A stretch of DNA of 64,000 bases, taken from contig DAOUJG010000031.1 of NCBI GenBank assembly GCA_034423015.1, forward strand, positions 1-64,000, in the 5' to 3' direction. This DNA is from JAGWBJ01 sp034423015 (GTDB taxonomy: Bacteria; Chloroflexota; Dehalococcoidia; Lucifugimonadales; JAGWBF01). The notes beneath the pieces are model-generated. The model did no database searches. It was not told the DNA's origin and was given only the letters and a program-made list of their open reading frames with translations. Shown piece after piece: positions 51,291-59,811 of this stretch (positions are counted from its first letter, which is position 1; the number at the start of each line of letters is the position of its first letter). The position numbers and the translations under genes are program-made.

Positions 51291-53033
51291 CTAGCGCGAA
51301 CCCTCCACCTGCACGGTGACGATGTCCACGTCGTGGTACTTCTGGTGGCGCACCGAGGACGCGTAGTGACGCAGGAGGCGGAAAGATATCTCCCGGCCGT
51401 CGGAGATGTCGGGCGTCCCTCCCAGGTACGACAGGCGGTCCTCCAGGTTGTCCCCGCCGGAGGCCGACACGAACTCCAGCTCCGCCCCTCCAACGTTGCG
51501 GCGGCTGGTCACTATCAGGCGCCGGCCCCCGTCCCCCTCCAGCTCGTCGACCGGCTCCGGGGACAGGCTCGCCAGGGTCTCCTCCCCCACCAGCAGCAGC
51601 CGCTGGGACGAGGCCCGGTCCCATCCAGCCCGGGACGAGAACTCGCCCAGGAACTCCCTCAGCTTGGGCAGGGCCTCCGAGTCCAGGGCCGCCTCCATGC
51701 GCCTGCGCCGGGGGGCGGTCAACTCCAGGAACACCATCATGATGACGGCGACCAGGGCGCCCGAAGTCATGCCGTTGCCCAGCAGCACGCTGAGGAAGCC
51801 GTCTCCCAGCAGGTCGGGGAAGATCCACTGGTTCTGGAACCCCGAGCCGATCCAGAAGGCGAGCCCCGCGACGGCAGCCTTCCGGTGGTCCACGCCGTCC
51901 TGGATGATTATCTTCATCCCCTGCACGAAGAGCATCCCTATCAGGACGGTGATGTAGGCGGCGGCCACGGGGGCGGGAATGGCGATGAGCAGGGCCGTGA
52001 ACTTGGGCACGAAGGCCACCACTATGAACAGGACGCCGATGACTACCCCCACGCGCCGGGCGGCGATGCCGGTGACCTCGGCAAGGGAGATGCTGGAGGA
52101 GTAGGTGGTGTTGGGGAGGGTCCCGGCGATGCCTGAGAGCAGGTTGCCCACGCCGTCGGCGTTCAGGGCGCCCTGCACCACACGGAAGTCCGTCGCTCGG
52201 GGCCTGCGCCTGGACACCTGCTGGATGGCCACCCCGTCTCCGACCGTCTCTATGGCCCCCACCAGGGTGACCACTACGAAGGCCGGCAGCAGGGCCCAGA
52301 ACTCGCTGCCCGGCGTCAGGTCGTATCCAGGCCAGGAGCCCACAGGCACGCCGGCCCACGGCGCGTCGATTATCTGTTGAACGTCGTACAGCCCGAAGGG
52401 GGCGGCGACTATGCTGCCCACACCTATGCCGATGATGGGGGACCACAGCCGCCATGCCGGGGGCCCTCGCAGCACAAGGGCGGCCACGGTAACCAAGGTG
52501 GCCGCGGCGGCCGCCGGGGCTGCGGCGGTGGGCGTGCCCTCGGGCGCGTCCGTCAGCGTACCGAACACTATGGGCATCACCGTGGCCGCTATCAGCATGA
52601 TCACGGTGCCGGAGACGACGGGGGTGAATATCCGTCGCAGCAACGAAAGCCGGGCCGCCAGGAGGAACTGGAACAGGGATGATATGACCACCAGGCTCGC
52701 CATGGTGGACGGGCCGCCCTTGACCAGGGCCGCGACGCAAACGGCGATGAAGGCCCCGGAGGTGCCCATGACGAGCACGTGCCCGGCCCCCACCCGCCCG
52801 ACCCGGACGGCCTGGAGAACGGTGGTGATGCCGCTGATAACCAGGGCCGCGAAGACGCCCCAGGACAGGTATGAGTCGGGCTGGTCGGCGATCCTGACCA
52901 CGATGACCACGGTCAGGACGACCGGGGCCACGATGAGCATGGCGGCCTGGAAGCCTACGCCGAAGGCCAGCAGAGGAGGGGGATTCTCGTCCGGCTCGTA
53001 GCGGACACTCTCGTTGTTGCGCACCTCAGCCAA
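51291..53033 (-). CDS. NCS2-type nucleobase permease with an extra C-terminal domain
   Basis: A 580-residue protein. The first 450 residues form an NCS2 (xanthine/uracil) permease: TSGAFIAVCVAALVKGG, an LVGAIETVGDGVAIQQVSRR motif with the key Glu, LSGIAGTLPNTTYSSSISLAEVTGIAARRVG, and several membrane helices. The last 130 residues (LREFLGEFSSRAGWDRASSQ, LLLVGEETLASL, LIVTSRR, ISFRLLRHYASSVRHQKYHD) are soluble and vaguely resemble the RsbW/HATPase anti-sigma fold, which is not normal for NCS2 permeases. The start is TTG. It could import nucleobases for the ureide genes of the window. Confidence 0.9.
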   Translation of the reverse strand: MAEVRNNESVRYEPDENPPPLLAFGVGFQAAMLIVAPVVLTVVIVVRIADQPDSYLSWGVFAALVISGITTVLQAVRVGRVGAGHVLVMGTSGAFIAVCVAALVKGGPSTMASLVVISSLFQFLLAARLSLLRRIFTPVVSGTVIMLIAATVMPIVFGTLTDAPEGTPTAAAPAAAAATLVTVAALVLRGPPAWRLWSPIIGIGVGSIVAAPFGLYDVQQIIDAPWAGVPVGSWPGYDLTPGSEFWALLPAFVVVTLVGAIETVGDGVAIQQVSRRRPRATDFRVVQGALNADGVGNLLSGIAGTLPNTTYSSSISLAEVTGIAARRVGVVIGVLFIVVAFVPKFTALLIAIPAPVAAAYITVLIGMLFVQGMKIIIQDGVDHRKAAVAGLAFWIGSGFQNQWIFPDLLGDGFLSVLLGNGMTSGALVAVIMMVFLELTAPRRRRMEAALDSEALPKLREFLGEFSSRAGWDRASSQRLLLVGEETLASLSPEPVDELEGDGGRRLIVTSRRNVGGAELEFVSASGGDNLEDRLSYLGGTPDISDGREISFRLLRHYASSVRHQKYHDVDIVTVQVEGSR

Positions 53034-53102
53034 GGGACACGTCTACTCCACCCACGGCAACCATGACGCCACCGCACTGAGAGTCGATAAGGGGACACCA
53101 AC

Positions 53103-53131
53103 TTTATACTAAAACCCATTGGAGTTGTCCA
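53103..53131 (-). promoter_or_regulatory. sigma70-like promoter of the nucleobase permease gene
   Basis: On the minus strand TGGACA (53131-53126) and TATAAA (53108-53103) are 17 bases apart, about 70 bases before the start at 53033. Confidence 0.55.
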
Positions 53132-53255
53132 GAGGGCCGGGCCACCCTCATCCCCCTTTTTCTCCGCGGGCGGGAGGCTCCGGGTCCGTTCCCGCTTGGA
53201 TTCGGGTGTGCGCGGCATTACCGGTAGTGCTATACTCACCACACGGCACCCTCCA

Positions 53256-53290
53256 CCTTCCAGGGCCAGTGCCACACCGCCCCTGGAAGG
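53256..53290. repeat. 10-bp perfect inverted repeat upstream of the histidine kinase
   Basis: CCTTCCAGGG (53256-53265) and CCCTGGAAGG (53281-53290) flank a 15-base loop. It lies 20-55 bases downstream of the TATACT box and about 120 bases before the kinase start. No T-tract follows, so an operator or RNA leader structure is more likely than a terminator. Confidence 0.6.
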
Positions 53291-53408
53291 GCCGATCACA
53301 TTGCATCGTACAGGACTTGGGAGTGATTCTTAGGGCGTGGCATATGTCGACTCGGCGCCGATCTTGCCCCGGGCCCGTGCCCGGGCTTGACCCGGTTGGG
53401 GAGGGACC

Positions 53409-55802
53409 ATGAGCCGCCCCGACAACCTCCAACAGGAGATAGCGACCCTCCGGAACCGCCTGAACCGCCTGAGCGAGGCCAGCCTCCGCATCAACGAGAC
53501 CCTCGACCTGGACACAGTGCTGCAGGACGCGCTGGACAGCGCCCGGTCGCTGACGGCCGCCCGCTACGGTGTGATCATCCTCTTGGACGACGTGGGGCAA
53601 ATACAGGACTTCCTGACCTCGGGGCTGACCCCGGAGCAGGCCCGGGAGTTCCGGGAGATGTCCGACGGGATGAGGTTCTTCCACTACCTGAACGCCCTCC
53701 CGGGCCCCCTGAGGCTCCGGGACTTCCACAGCCACACCAGGGCTTTGGGCCTCCCCGAGTTCCGCCCGCCCATGCCGGTGAGCTCCACCCTCGCCTTCCT
53801 GGCAGCGCCCATCCGGCACCGAGGCCAGCACATCGGCGGGATCTACGTGGGTGAGAAGGAGGACGGAAGGGAGTTCAGCCCGGAGGACGAGGAGACGATA
53901 GTCACCTTCGCCTCCCAGGCCGCCCTGGTCATCGCCAACGCCCGCCGACACCGGGAGGAGCAGCGGGCCAGGAAGGACCTGGAGGGGCTGATGGACATCT
54001 CGCCCGTGGGAGTGGTGGTGTTCGACGCTAGGACCGGGGATGTGACCTCCATCAACCGGGAGGCCAGGCGGATAGTCAAAGAGCTGCTGGCGCCCGAGGG
54101 CCAGGCGGAGCAGCTCCTGGAGAGGCTGACCTTCCGGCGGGCCGACGGGCGCGAGGTCTCCCTGACCGAGTCCCCCCTGCCCCAGGCCTTGGGCAGGGGG
54201 GAGACGGTGCGGGCGGAGGAGATCGTCCTCCAGGTGCCCGACGGCCGGTCCGTCAACATCCTGGTCAACGCCACGCCCATCCACTCGGAGGAGGGCTGGG
54301 TCGAGTCGGTGATCGTCACCGTGCAGGACATGTCGCCCCTGGAGAAGCTGGAGCGGCTGAGGGCCGAGTTCCTGGGGGTGGTGAGCCACGAGCTACGGAT
54401 TCCCCTCACCTCCATCAGGGGCTCGGCGGACACGCTGATGGAGACCTCAGCGGAGCTGGACCCCGCCGAGATGAACCAGTTCTTCAAGATCATACGAGAG
54501 CAGGCCGACCACATGCAGCACCTGATAGGCGACCTGCTGGACGTGGCGCGCATAGAGATGGGCACCCTGTCCATGAACCCCGACCCCATCGACCTGGGAG
54601 GCGTCGTCGTCGACGCCAGGAGCCGGTTCCTTTCGGGAGGCGGCGGGGACAGGCTGAGCATCGACGTCCCCCCGGACCTGCCCCCGGTGATGGCGGACCG
54701 GCGGCGCATCGTCCAGCTGCTGGTGAACCTGCTGCTCAACGCCGCCAGGAACTCCGAGGAGTACTCGGCCATCCGAGTGGCGGCCTCCCAGGAGGACCGG
54801 TTCGTTGCCATCTCCGTATCCGACGAGGGCAGGGGCATATCGGCGGACCGGCTGCCGCACCTGTTCCGGAAGTTCCGCCGCTCCGAGACCGATGAGCAGG
54901 GAAGCCACTTAGGCCTCGGCCTGGCCATCTGCAAGGGGATAGTGGACGCCCACGGGGGCCGCATATGGGCCGAGAGCGAGGGCCCGGGCCTCGGGGCGCG
55001 GTTCGCCTTCACCCTCCCTGCGGTGGTGGACATCGCGACGCCCGAGGAGGGGAACGGGTCGGCCGACGACGCGCAGGTGCCCGCGGGCACCGGGCAGCGC
55101 ATCCTGGCCGTGGACGCCGACCCCCAGACCCTGCGGTACGTCCGGGACTCCCTCGACCGGGCGGGCTACGTCCCCATCATCACGGACGACCCGGAGGAGG
55201 TGTACCGCTTGGTGAAAGCCAACCGGCCCGACCTGGTCCTGCTGGACCTGATGCTGCCGGAGACCGACGGCATCGCGCTGATGAAGGGGATCCTCGATAT
55301 CTCCGACGTGCCGGTGGTGTTCCTATCCGGCTACGGCCAGGACCAGATCATCGCCAGGGCCTTCGAGATGGGGGCAGCCGACTACGTGGTCAAGCCCTTC
55401 TCGCCGACGGAGCTGGTGGCGCGCATCAAGGCGGCCCTGCGCAAGCCGCCAGGGCCGGACCGGTCGGAGCCCCTGGAGCCCTACGTGCTGGGGGACCTGG
55501 CCATCGACTACGCCGAGCGTCAGGTGACGGTAGGGGAGGGGCCTGTGCACCTGACCGCCACCGAGTACCAGCTCCTCTTCGAGCTCTCGGTGAACGGTGG
55601 CCGGGTGCTGACGCACCACCAGCTCCTGCGACGGGTGTGGGGCCTGGGCAACTCGGGAGACGGCCGGCTGGTGCGCACCGTGGTGAAGCGGCTTAGGCGC
55701 AAGCTGGGGGACGACGCGAGGAGCCCCGCCTACGTCTTCACCGAGCCCCGGGTGGGCTACCGCATGCCCAAGCCACAACCTCCCAAGGCGCCCGCCCAGT
55801 GA
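53409..55802 (+). CDS. single-chain histidine kinase/response regulator with OmpR-type DNA-binding domain
   Basis: A 797-residue protein uniting sensor and effector. Residues about 25-185 are a GAF domain (LDTVLQDALDSARSLTAARYGVIIL), and 190-305 a PAS-like domain. The dimerisation domain holds His327 in SHELRIPLTSIRG. The ATPase domain shows LLVNLLLNAARNS, SDEGRGIS and GLGLAICKGIVDAHGG. A receiver domain follows with Asp613 in LVLLDLMLPETDG and the Lys in YVVKPFSPTELVARI. Residues about 690-790 are a winged helix: LTATEYQLLFELSVNGGRVLTHHQLLRRVWG and VRTVVKRLRRKLG. No membrane helix is seen, so it senses a cytoplasmic signal and probably binds DNA directly. GGGAGGG precedes the ATG. Confidence 0.95.
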   Translation: MSRPDNLQQEIATLRNRLNRLSEASLRINETLDLDTVLQDALDSARSLTAARYGVIILLDDVGQIQDFLTSGLTPEQAREFREMSDGMRFFHYLNALPGPLRLRDFHSHTRALGLPEFRPPMPVSSTLAFLAAPIRHRGQHIGGIYVGEKEDGREFSPEDEETIVTFASQAALVIANARRHREEQRARKDLEGLMDISPVGVVVFDARTGDVTSINREARRIVKELLAPEGQAEQLLERLTFRRADGREVSLTESPLPQALGRGETVRAEEIVLQVPDGRSVNILVNATPIHSEEGWVESVIVTVQDMSPLEKLERLRAEFLGVVSHELRIPLTSIRGSADTLMETSAELDPAEMNQFFKIIREQADHMQHLIGDLLDVARIEMGTLSMNPDPIDLGGVVVDARSRFLSGGGGDRLSIDVPPDLPPVMADRRRIVQLLVNLLLNAARNSEEYSAIRVAASQEDRFVAISVSDEGRGISADRLPHLFRKFRRSETDEQGSHLGLGLAICKGIVDAHGGRIWAESEGPGLGARFAFTLPAVVDIATPEEGNGSADDAQVPAGTGQRILAVDADPQTLRYVRDSLDRAGYVPIITDDPEEVYRLVKANRPDLVLLDLMLPETDGIALMKGILDISDVPVVFLSGYGQDQIIARAFEMGAADYVVKPFSPTELVARIKAALRKPPGPDRSEPLEPYVLGDLAIDYAERQVTVGEGPVHLTATEYQLLFELSVNGGRVLTHHQLLRRVWGLGNSGDGRLVRTVVKRLRRKLGDDARSPAYVFTEPRVGYRMPKPQPPKAPAQ

Positions 55803-55827
55803 GGGCGTAGGGCCGGGGAGCCGGGAC

Positions 55828-57567
55828 ATGCAGCCACACGCCCTTCCCGACCGTGGCCCGGGAGACGCCCCACGGACCGACCCAGTGGTGGTGGAGGTCC
55901 TGGGCAGCGCGGTGCTCTCCGTCGCCGAGGAGATGGGCGAGGCGCTGATCCGGGCGGCCTACTCCTCCAACATCAAGGAGCGGAAGGACACCTCCGCCTG
56001 CATCTTCGACATCCAGGGACGCACGCTGGCCCAGGCGTCCCACATCCCCATGCACCTGGGCTCCTTCCTGGGGGTCGTTGAGTCGGTGCTGGAGCGGTTC
56101 CCGCGGGACACGATGGCCGACGGAGACATGTTCATCGGCAACGACCCGTACACCGCCGGGGGGACCCACCTGCCCGACCTGACGATAGTGGCCCCGGTGT
56201 TCCATGACGGCGAACTGGTGGCCTTCCTGGCCAACCTGGGGCACCACGCCGACTTCATCGACCGGGGGGAGGGCCGCCACATATTCCAGGAGGGCCTGCG
56301 CATCCCGCCCATGAAGATCATGGAGCGGGGGGAGGTGCGGGCCGAGGTCCTGGACATCATCCTGACCAACTGCCAGGTGCCCCACGACAGGCTGGGCGAC
56401 CTGCGGGCCCAGTTCGCCGCCACGAGGCTCGGGGCCCGCAGGTTCGCGGAGCTATGCACCCGGTACGGCAGGGACCTCCTCTTCCAGGCCATCGAGGAGC
56501 TCCTCGACTATACGGAGCGGCGGACCCGGGCGGGCATCTCCCGGGTCCCCGACGGCGTGTACGAGTTCGGCGACCTGTTCGACAGCGAGAAGCTGCCCGG
56601 GTCGCTGGAGATGCACGTGCGTATCCAGGTGTCGGGGGACGAGATGCACCTGGACTTCCGCAACAACCCGGCCCAGGTCCCGGCCAACCTGAACTTGCTG
56701 TGGCAGGGGCTGCTGGCGGCCGTGTACTACGCGGTGAAGAGCCTGGTGGACCCAACGCTGCCGCCCAACGCCGGGATGTACCGGGCCATCCAGGTGACGG
56801 CGACCCCCGGCTCCATCGTCAACTGCGTCTCCCCCGCCGCCGTGAGCTGGCGCACGCAGGTGGCCCAACGGGTGGTGGACCTGGTCCACGGCGCCCTGGC
56901 CCAGGCGGCGCCCGGGGGCGTGACGGCGGCCCACAACGGGGCCACGACTGGGATGGAGATATACGGCACGAACCCCGCCACCGGCGGCTACTACTTCCAC
57001 TACGAGAGCCTGGGGGGCGGGTTCGGCGCCCGGGCCACCAAGGACGGCCTGGACGGGGTGCAGGTGCATGTCACCAACACGACTAACCTGCCCATCGAAG
57101 CACTGGAGATGGAGTTCCCCATCCTGGCCGACCGGCTGGAGCTGGTGGCCGACTCGGGAGGCCCCGGACGTTTCCGCGGCGGCATGGGATTCGAGCGCAG
57201 CTACAGGGTGGTGAGGGGCACCGCCGCCACGTCTCCGAGCATGACGAGGCGGCTCTCGCAGCCCTGGGGCCTCTTCGGGGGGCAGGGAGGCGCCCCCGCG
57301 AGGCTGGTGGTCCGGCGCGGCGACGGCACCGAGGAGGACGTGACCCTGCGATCGGAGCCCCTGCACCTGGAGCAGGGGGACTCGGTCGCGGTGTTCACGC
57401 CCGGGGCCGGGGGCTACGGGGACCCCCGGGAGCGGGACCCGGCACAGGTGGCGCGTGACCTGAGAGAGGGGCGGATCAGCCGGAGGGCGGCCGTCGAGAC
57501 CTACGGGCTGAGCGACGACGAGGCCCGCCTGGCCCTGGGGGACGGGAAGGGGCCGGCGGCGGAGTAG
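55828..57567 (+). CDS. hydantoinase B/oxoprolinase family protein (HyuB type), second copy
   Basis: A 579-residue HyuB homologue: VVVEVLGSAVLSVAEEMGEALIRAAYSSNIKERKDTSACIFD, then IGNDPYTAGGTHLPDLTI, the metal-region LGHHADFIDRGEGRH, and late GAGGYGDPRERDPAQVARDLREGRIS. It lies 25 bases after the histidine kinase gene and may be in the same transcription unit, with no HyuA next to it. It could use one of the HyuA proteins encoded at 4081 or 11041 or be regulated together with the kinase. A 78-residue Cys-rich gene follows two bases after its stop. Confidence 0.92.
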   Translation: MQPHALPDRGPGDAPRTDPVVVEVLGSAVLSVAEEMGEALIRAAYSSNIKERKDTSACIFDIQGRTLAQASHIPMHLGSFLGVVESVLERFPRDTMADGDMFIGNDPYTAGGTHLPDLTIVAPVFHDGELVAFLANLGHHADFIDRGEGRHIFQEGLRIPPMKIMERGEVRAEVLDIILTNCQVPHDRLGDLRAQFAATRLGARRFAELCTRYGRDLLFQAIEELLDYTERRTRAGISRVPDGVYEFGDLFDSEKLPGSLEMHVRIQVSGDEMHLDFRNNPAQVPANLNLLWQGLLAAVYYAVKSLVDPTLPPNAGMYRAIQVTATPGSIVNCVSPAAVSWRTQVAQRVVDLVHGALAQAAPGGVTAAHNGATTGMEIYGTNPATGGYYFHYESLGGGFGARATKDGLDGVQVHVTNTTNLPIEALEMEFPILADRLELVADSGGPGRFRGGMGFERSYRVVRGTAATSPSMTRRLSQPWGLFGGQGGAPARLVVRRGDGTEEDVTLRSEPLHLEQGDSVAVFTPGAGGYGDPRERDPAQVARDLREGRISRRAAVETYGLSDDEARLALGDGKGPAAE

Positions 57568-57569
57568 GG

Positions 57570-57806
57570 ATGGCCCCGTGTACCTGTGACGGGTGCGGTC
57601 TCTCCTCGGCGGATACCATCCTGGTGTCGGCCCGCTACCGTTTCTGCCCGGACTGCCACCCCGTCTGCTGCGTCTGCTGCCGATCCTCGGGAGAAGACGA
57701 GGAGGCGGAGAGAGACGACTGGCGGGTGAACGGGTTCCGGATCAACAACCGGCAGTTCATCTGTGGCGGGTGCCGCTGGAAGCCGGCTGACCGGCCCGGG
57801 GGCTGA
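57570..57806 (+). CDS. Cys-rich small protein, possible zinc-binding
   Basis: A 78-residue protein with Cys pairs typical of zinc ribbons: CTCDGCG, CPDC, CCVCC and CGGC. It begins two bases after the HyuB stop (TAGGGATG) and is likely translationally linked. No known family is recognised. The density of Cys and position suggest a metal-binding accessory factor for HyuB, but this is inference. Confidence 0.6.
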   Translation: MAPCTCDGCGLSSADTILVSARYRFCPDCHPVCCVCCRSSGEDEEAERDDWRVNGFRINNRQFICGGCRWKPADRPGG

Positions 57807-57869
57807 GCCCGGGCCCCGGCGGGCAGGAGACCGGGGCAGCGGCGCACCACGGCGACCCTCCACAAAAAG

Positions 57870-57899
57870 CCGAGGGCCCCGTCTAAGCGGGGCCCTCGG
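57870..57899. terminator. bidirectional rho-independent terminator
   Basis: A 12-bp perfect stem (CCGAGGGCCCCG / CGGGGCCCTCGG) with a six-base loop. On the minus strand it is followed by CTTTTT and on the plus strand by AGCTTTT, so it can end both the plus-strand HyuB unit and the minus-strand zinc-ribbon gene. Confidence 0.85.
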
Positions 57900-57933
57900 A
57901 GCTTTTCTACAGTGCTCTAGAAACCCAGGGGCT

Positions 57934-58239
57934 CTAGAAGCCTCGGGGGCTGGTGCCCCTCTGACGGCTGAAGCAGTCGCTGCAGTACACCGGCCTGTCG
58001 CCGCGAGGGCGGAAGGGGACGGTGGTATCGATGCCGCACTCGGCGCAGACGACGGGGTACATTTCCCGAGCGCCGCCGTCGCCGTAGCCTCGCTGGCTTC
58101 GACGCGACTCTCGGCATGCGGGACAGCGTTTGGGCTCGTTGGTGTAGCCCTTGGCCGCGAAGAACTCTTGCTCACCAACGGTGAACGTGAAGTTCGCACC
58201 ACAGTCGAAACAGGTTAGCGTCTTGTCGGATAGCGTCAC
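57934..58239 (-). CDS. zinc-ribbon domain protein (CxxC-x17-CxxC type)
   Basis: A 101-residue protein with two zinc ribbons, CFDCGANFTFT...CPAC and CAECGIDTTVPFRPRGDRPVYCSDCF. The second is the CxxC-x17-CxxC domain common in Chloroflexota and related phyla. The GTG start at 58239 is fixed by AAAGGAGG seven bases before it. It has its own promoter (58327-58354) and a terminator directly downstream, so it is a monocistronic gene. A nucleic-acid-binding or chaperone-like role is often assumed but not shown. Confidence 0.92.
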   Translation of the reverse strand: MTLSDKTLTCFDCGANFTFTVGEQEFFAAKGYTNEPKRCPACRESRRSQRGYGDGGAREMYPVVCAECGIDTTVPFRPRGDRPVYCSDCFSRQRGTSPRGF

Positions 58240-58326
58240 TGGACAACCTCCTTTCCGTGTTCTTGTAGCTCAGTTGAGGTCATCCAGTGCCAAGTTGGTA
58301 CGGTAACCTAACCTACGCCGGTACTT

Positions 58327-58354
58327 ATTATACACCACGGCACCAGCGGGTCAA
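58327..58354 (-). promoter_or_regulatory. sigma70 promoter of the zinc-ribbon gene
   Basis: On the minus strand TTGACC (58354-58349) and TATAAT (58332-58327) are 16 bases apart, about 90 bases before the start. A strong match for such a small gene, suggesting high expression. Confidence 0.7.
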
Positions 58355-58368
58355 TAGATGCGCGCCCT

Positions 58369-59052
58369 TTACGGAACGGCGGGGGGAAGCAGGTCCCTGA
58401 TCCAGGGGACGAGGTCGCCCATCACGGCCGCGTCGATCTCGTGGCGCATGGGGTACTCACGATAGTCGGGGGCATACCCCTCGGCCTCCAGGAACTCCAG
58501 GGCCCTCCTCCCCTCCTCGACGGGGAGGATATCGTCGTGCGTCCCGTGGGAGATGAAGATGGGCTGGGTCCGCCGGCCGGGCAGGGTCGCCCGCAGCTCC
58601 CCGGGGTCGGGCATGACGGAGCTGAGGGCCGCCAGCCCCCGGAAGGTCTCGGGCCGGGGCAGACCGCACCGGTACGTCATGCCCCCGCCCTGGGAGAAGC
58701 CGGCCAGGAGCGCCCTCCCCGGGGGCACGCCGTAGAGCTCCATCACCTCCTGGAAGAAGGCGTCCAGCAGCTCTTTGGCCATGCCGGCGTCCTCGGCGGT
58801 GGCCTGGCCCCGGGGCGGCGTCCATCCGTAGCCGGTGATGCCCGGGCCTATGGAGAAGGGCAACGGCCCGTTGGGGCAGGCGTACAGGTACCCGCCGCGG
58901 CCGATGGCCGGGCAGAGGCCGGCCAGGTCGTCCATGCTGGCGCCGAAGCCGTGCAGCAGGACCACCAGGGGGTAGTCGACGTCGGGGTCGTACCCGTCGG
59001 GCTCGATCATCAGATAGGCCAGGGTCTGGCCCTGGCAGCGCTTCGCCTGCAT
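58369..59052 (-). CDS. phospholipase/carboxylesterase-type alpha/beta hydrolase
   Basis: A 227-residue alpha/beta hydrolase: PLVVLLHGFGASMDDLAGL with the oxyanion hole, nucleophile Ser in ALLAGFSQGGGMTYR near residue 120, Asp in GTHDDILPVEEGRRA and His in YPMRHEIDAAV. This is the carboxylesterase/lysophospholipase family (YpfH/EstB-like). Its ATG shares one base with the TGA of the FabG gene (TGATG), so it is the last gene of the lipid cluster. It likely cleaves an acyl ester. Confidence 0.92.
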   Translation of the reverse strand: MQAKRCQGQTLAYLMIEPDGYDPDVDYPLVVLLHGFGASMDDLAGLCPAIGRGGYLYACPNGPLPFSIGPGITGYGWTPPRGQATAEDAGMAKELLDAFFQEVMELYGVPPGRALLAGFSQGGGMTYRCGLPRPETFRGLAALSSVMPDPGELRATLPGRRTQPIFISHGTHDDILPVEEGRRALEFLEAEGYAPDYREYPMRHEIDAAVMGDLVPWIRDLLPPAVP

Positions 59053-59795
59053 CACACCGCCAGCCCACCGTCGATACCCAGCACCTGCCCGGTGATGTAG
59101 GCCGCTCCGTCGCCGCAGAGGAACACGACCGCCTCCGCCACGTCCTCGGGAGCGCCGAAGCGGGACATCGGTATCCGGCCCAGGATCGCCTCGCGCACCT
59201 CTTCCGAAAGCTGCTCCACCATGGCCGTCGTGATGTAGCCCGGGGCCAGGGCGTTTACGGTTATGTTTCGGGAGGCGACCTCCCGGGCCATCGCCTTGGT
59301 GAAGCCTATGATGCCCGCCTTGGAGGCGGCGTAGTTGGCCTGTCCCGGGTTCCCCGAGGTGCCCACCACCGAGGATATGCTGACGATGCGGCCCCGGCGC
59401 CGGCGCATCATGTGGGGAAGGACGCTCTTGGTGCACAGGAAGGAGCCCCGGAGGTTGACGCTGATCACCTCGTCCCACTCCTTGGGGGTCATCCGAAGCA
59501 GCAGCCTGTCGCGGGTGACGCCGGCGTTGTTGACGAGTATATCTATGCCGTCCCAACGCTCCACGACCTGGGACACCATTGCCTCCACGGCATCGGCATC
59601 GCAGACGTCGGCCGGGATGGAGACGGCCTCGCCTCCGGCGGCGCGTATGGCGTCGGCCGCCTGGGCCGCGGCCTCGGACCCGGTACGGTAGTTGAGGACC
59701 ACCCGCGCCCCCGCCGCACCCAAGCGCCGGGCGATGACCCGGCCGATCCCTCCGGATGCCCCGGTCACCAGGGCCACGCGGCCTTCGAGATTCAA
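59052..59795 (-). CDS. fabG: 3-oxoacyl-[acyl-carrier-protein] reductase
   Basis: A 247-residue SDR with all FabG features: VTGASGGIGRVIARRLGAAGARVVLNYR, NNAGVTRD, SISSVVGTSGNPGQANYAASKAG with the Ser-Tyr-Lys triad, NALAPGYITTAM and a C-terminal ITGQVLGIDGGL. It reduces 3-oxoacyl-ACP with NADPH. PlsX lies 16 bases upstream and the esterase overlaps its end. The pairing with PlsX supports fatty-acid/phospholipid synthesis. Confidence 0.93.
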   Translation of the reverse strand: MNLEGRVALVTGASGGIGRVIARRLGAAGARVVLNYRTGSEAAAQAADAIRAAGGEAVSIPADVCDADAVEAMVSQVVERWDGIDILVNNAGVTRDRLLLRMTPKEWDEVISVNLRGSFLCTKSVLPHMMRRRRGRIVSISSVVGTSGNPGQANYAASKAGIIGFTKAMAREVASRNITVNALAPGYITTAMVEQLSEEVREAILGRIPMSRFGAPEDVAEAVVFLCGDGAAYITGQVLGIDGGLAV

Positions 59796-59811
59796 ACGCT
59801 ACCTCCGGGAC

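Larger units (their letters stand above)
53034..53408. other. 375-bp divergent intergenic region
   Basis: This gap separates the permease (minus) from the histidine kinase (plus). It holds a good minus-strand promoter (53103-53131), a TATACT (53231-53236) suited to a plus-strand promoter with a weak -35, and a 10-bp perfect inverted repeat at 53256-53290. No convincing small gene was seen. Confidence 0.6.

Noticed and set aside
58262..58300. TGTAGCTCAGTTGAGG, resembling a tRNA D-arm
   Set aside because: No anticodon arm, no TTCRA T-loop and no acceptor pairing can be found within the next 60 bases; it falls in the leader of the zinc-ribbon gene.
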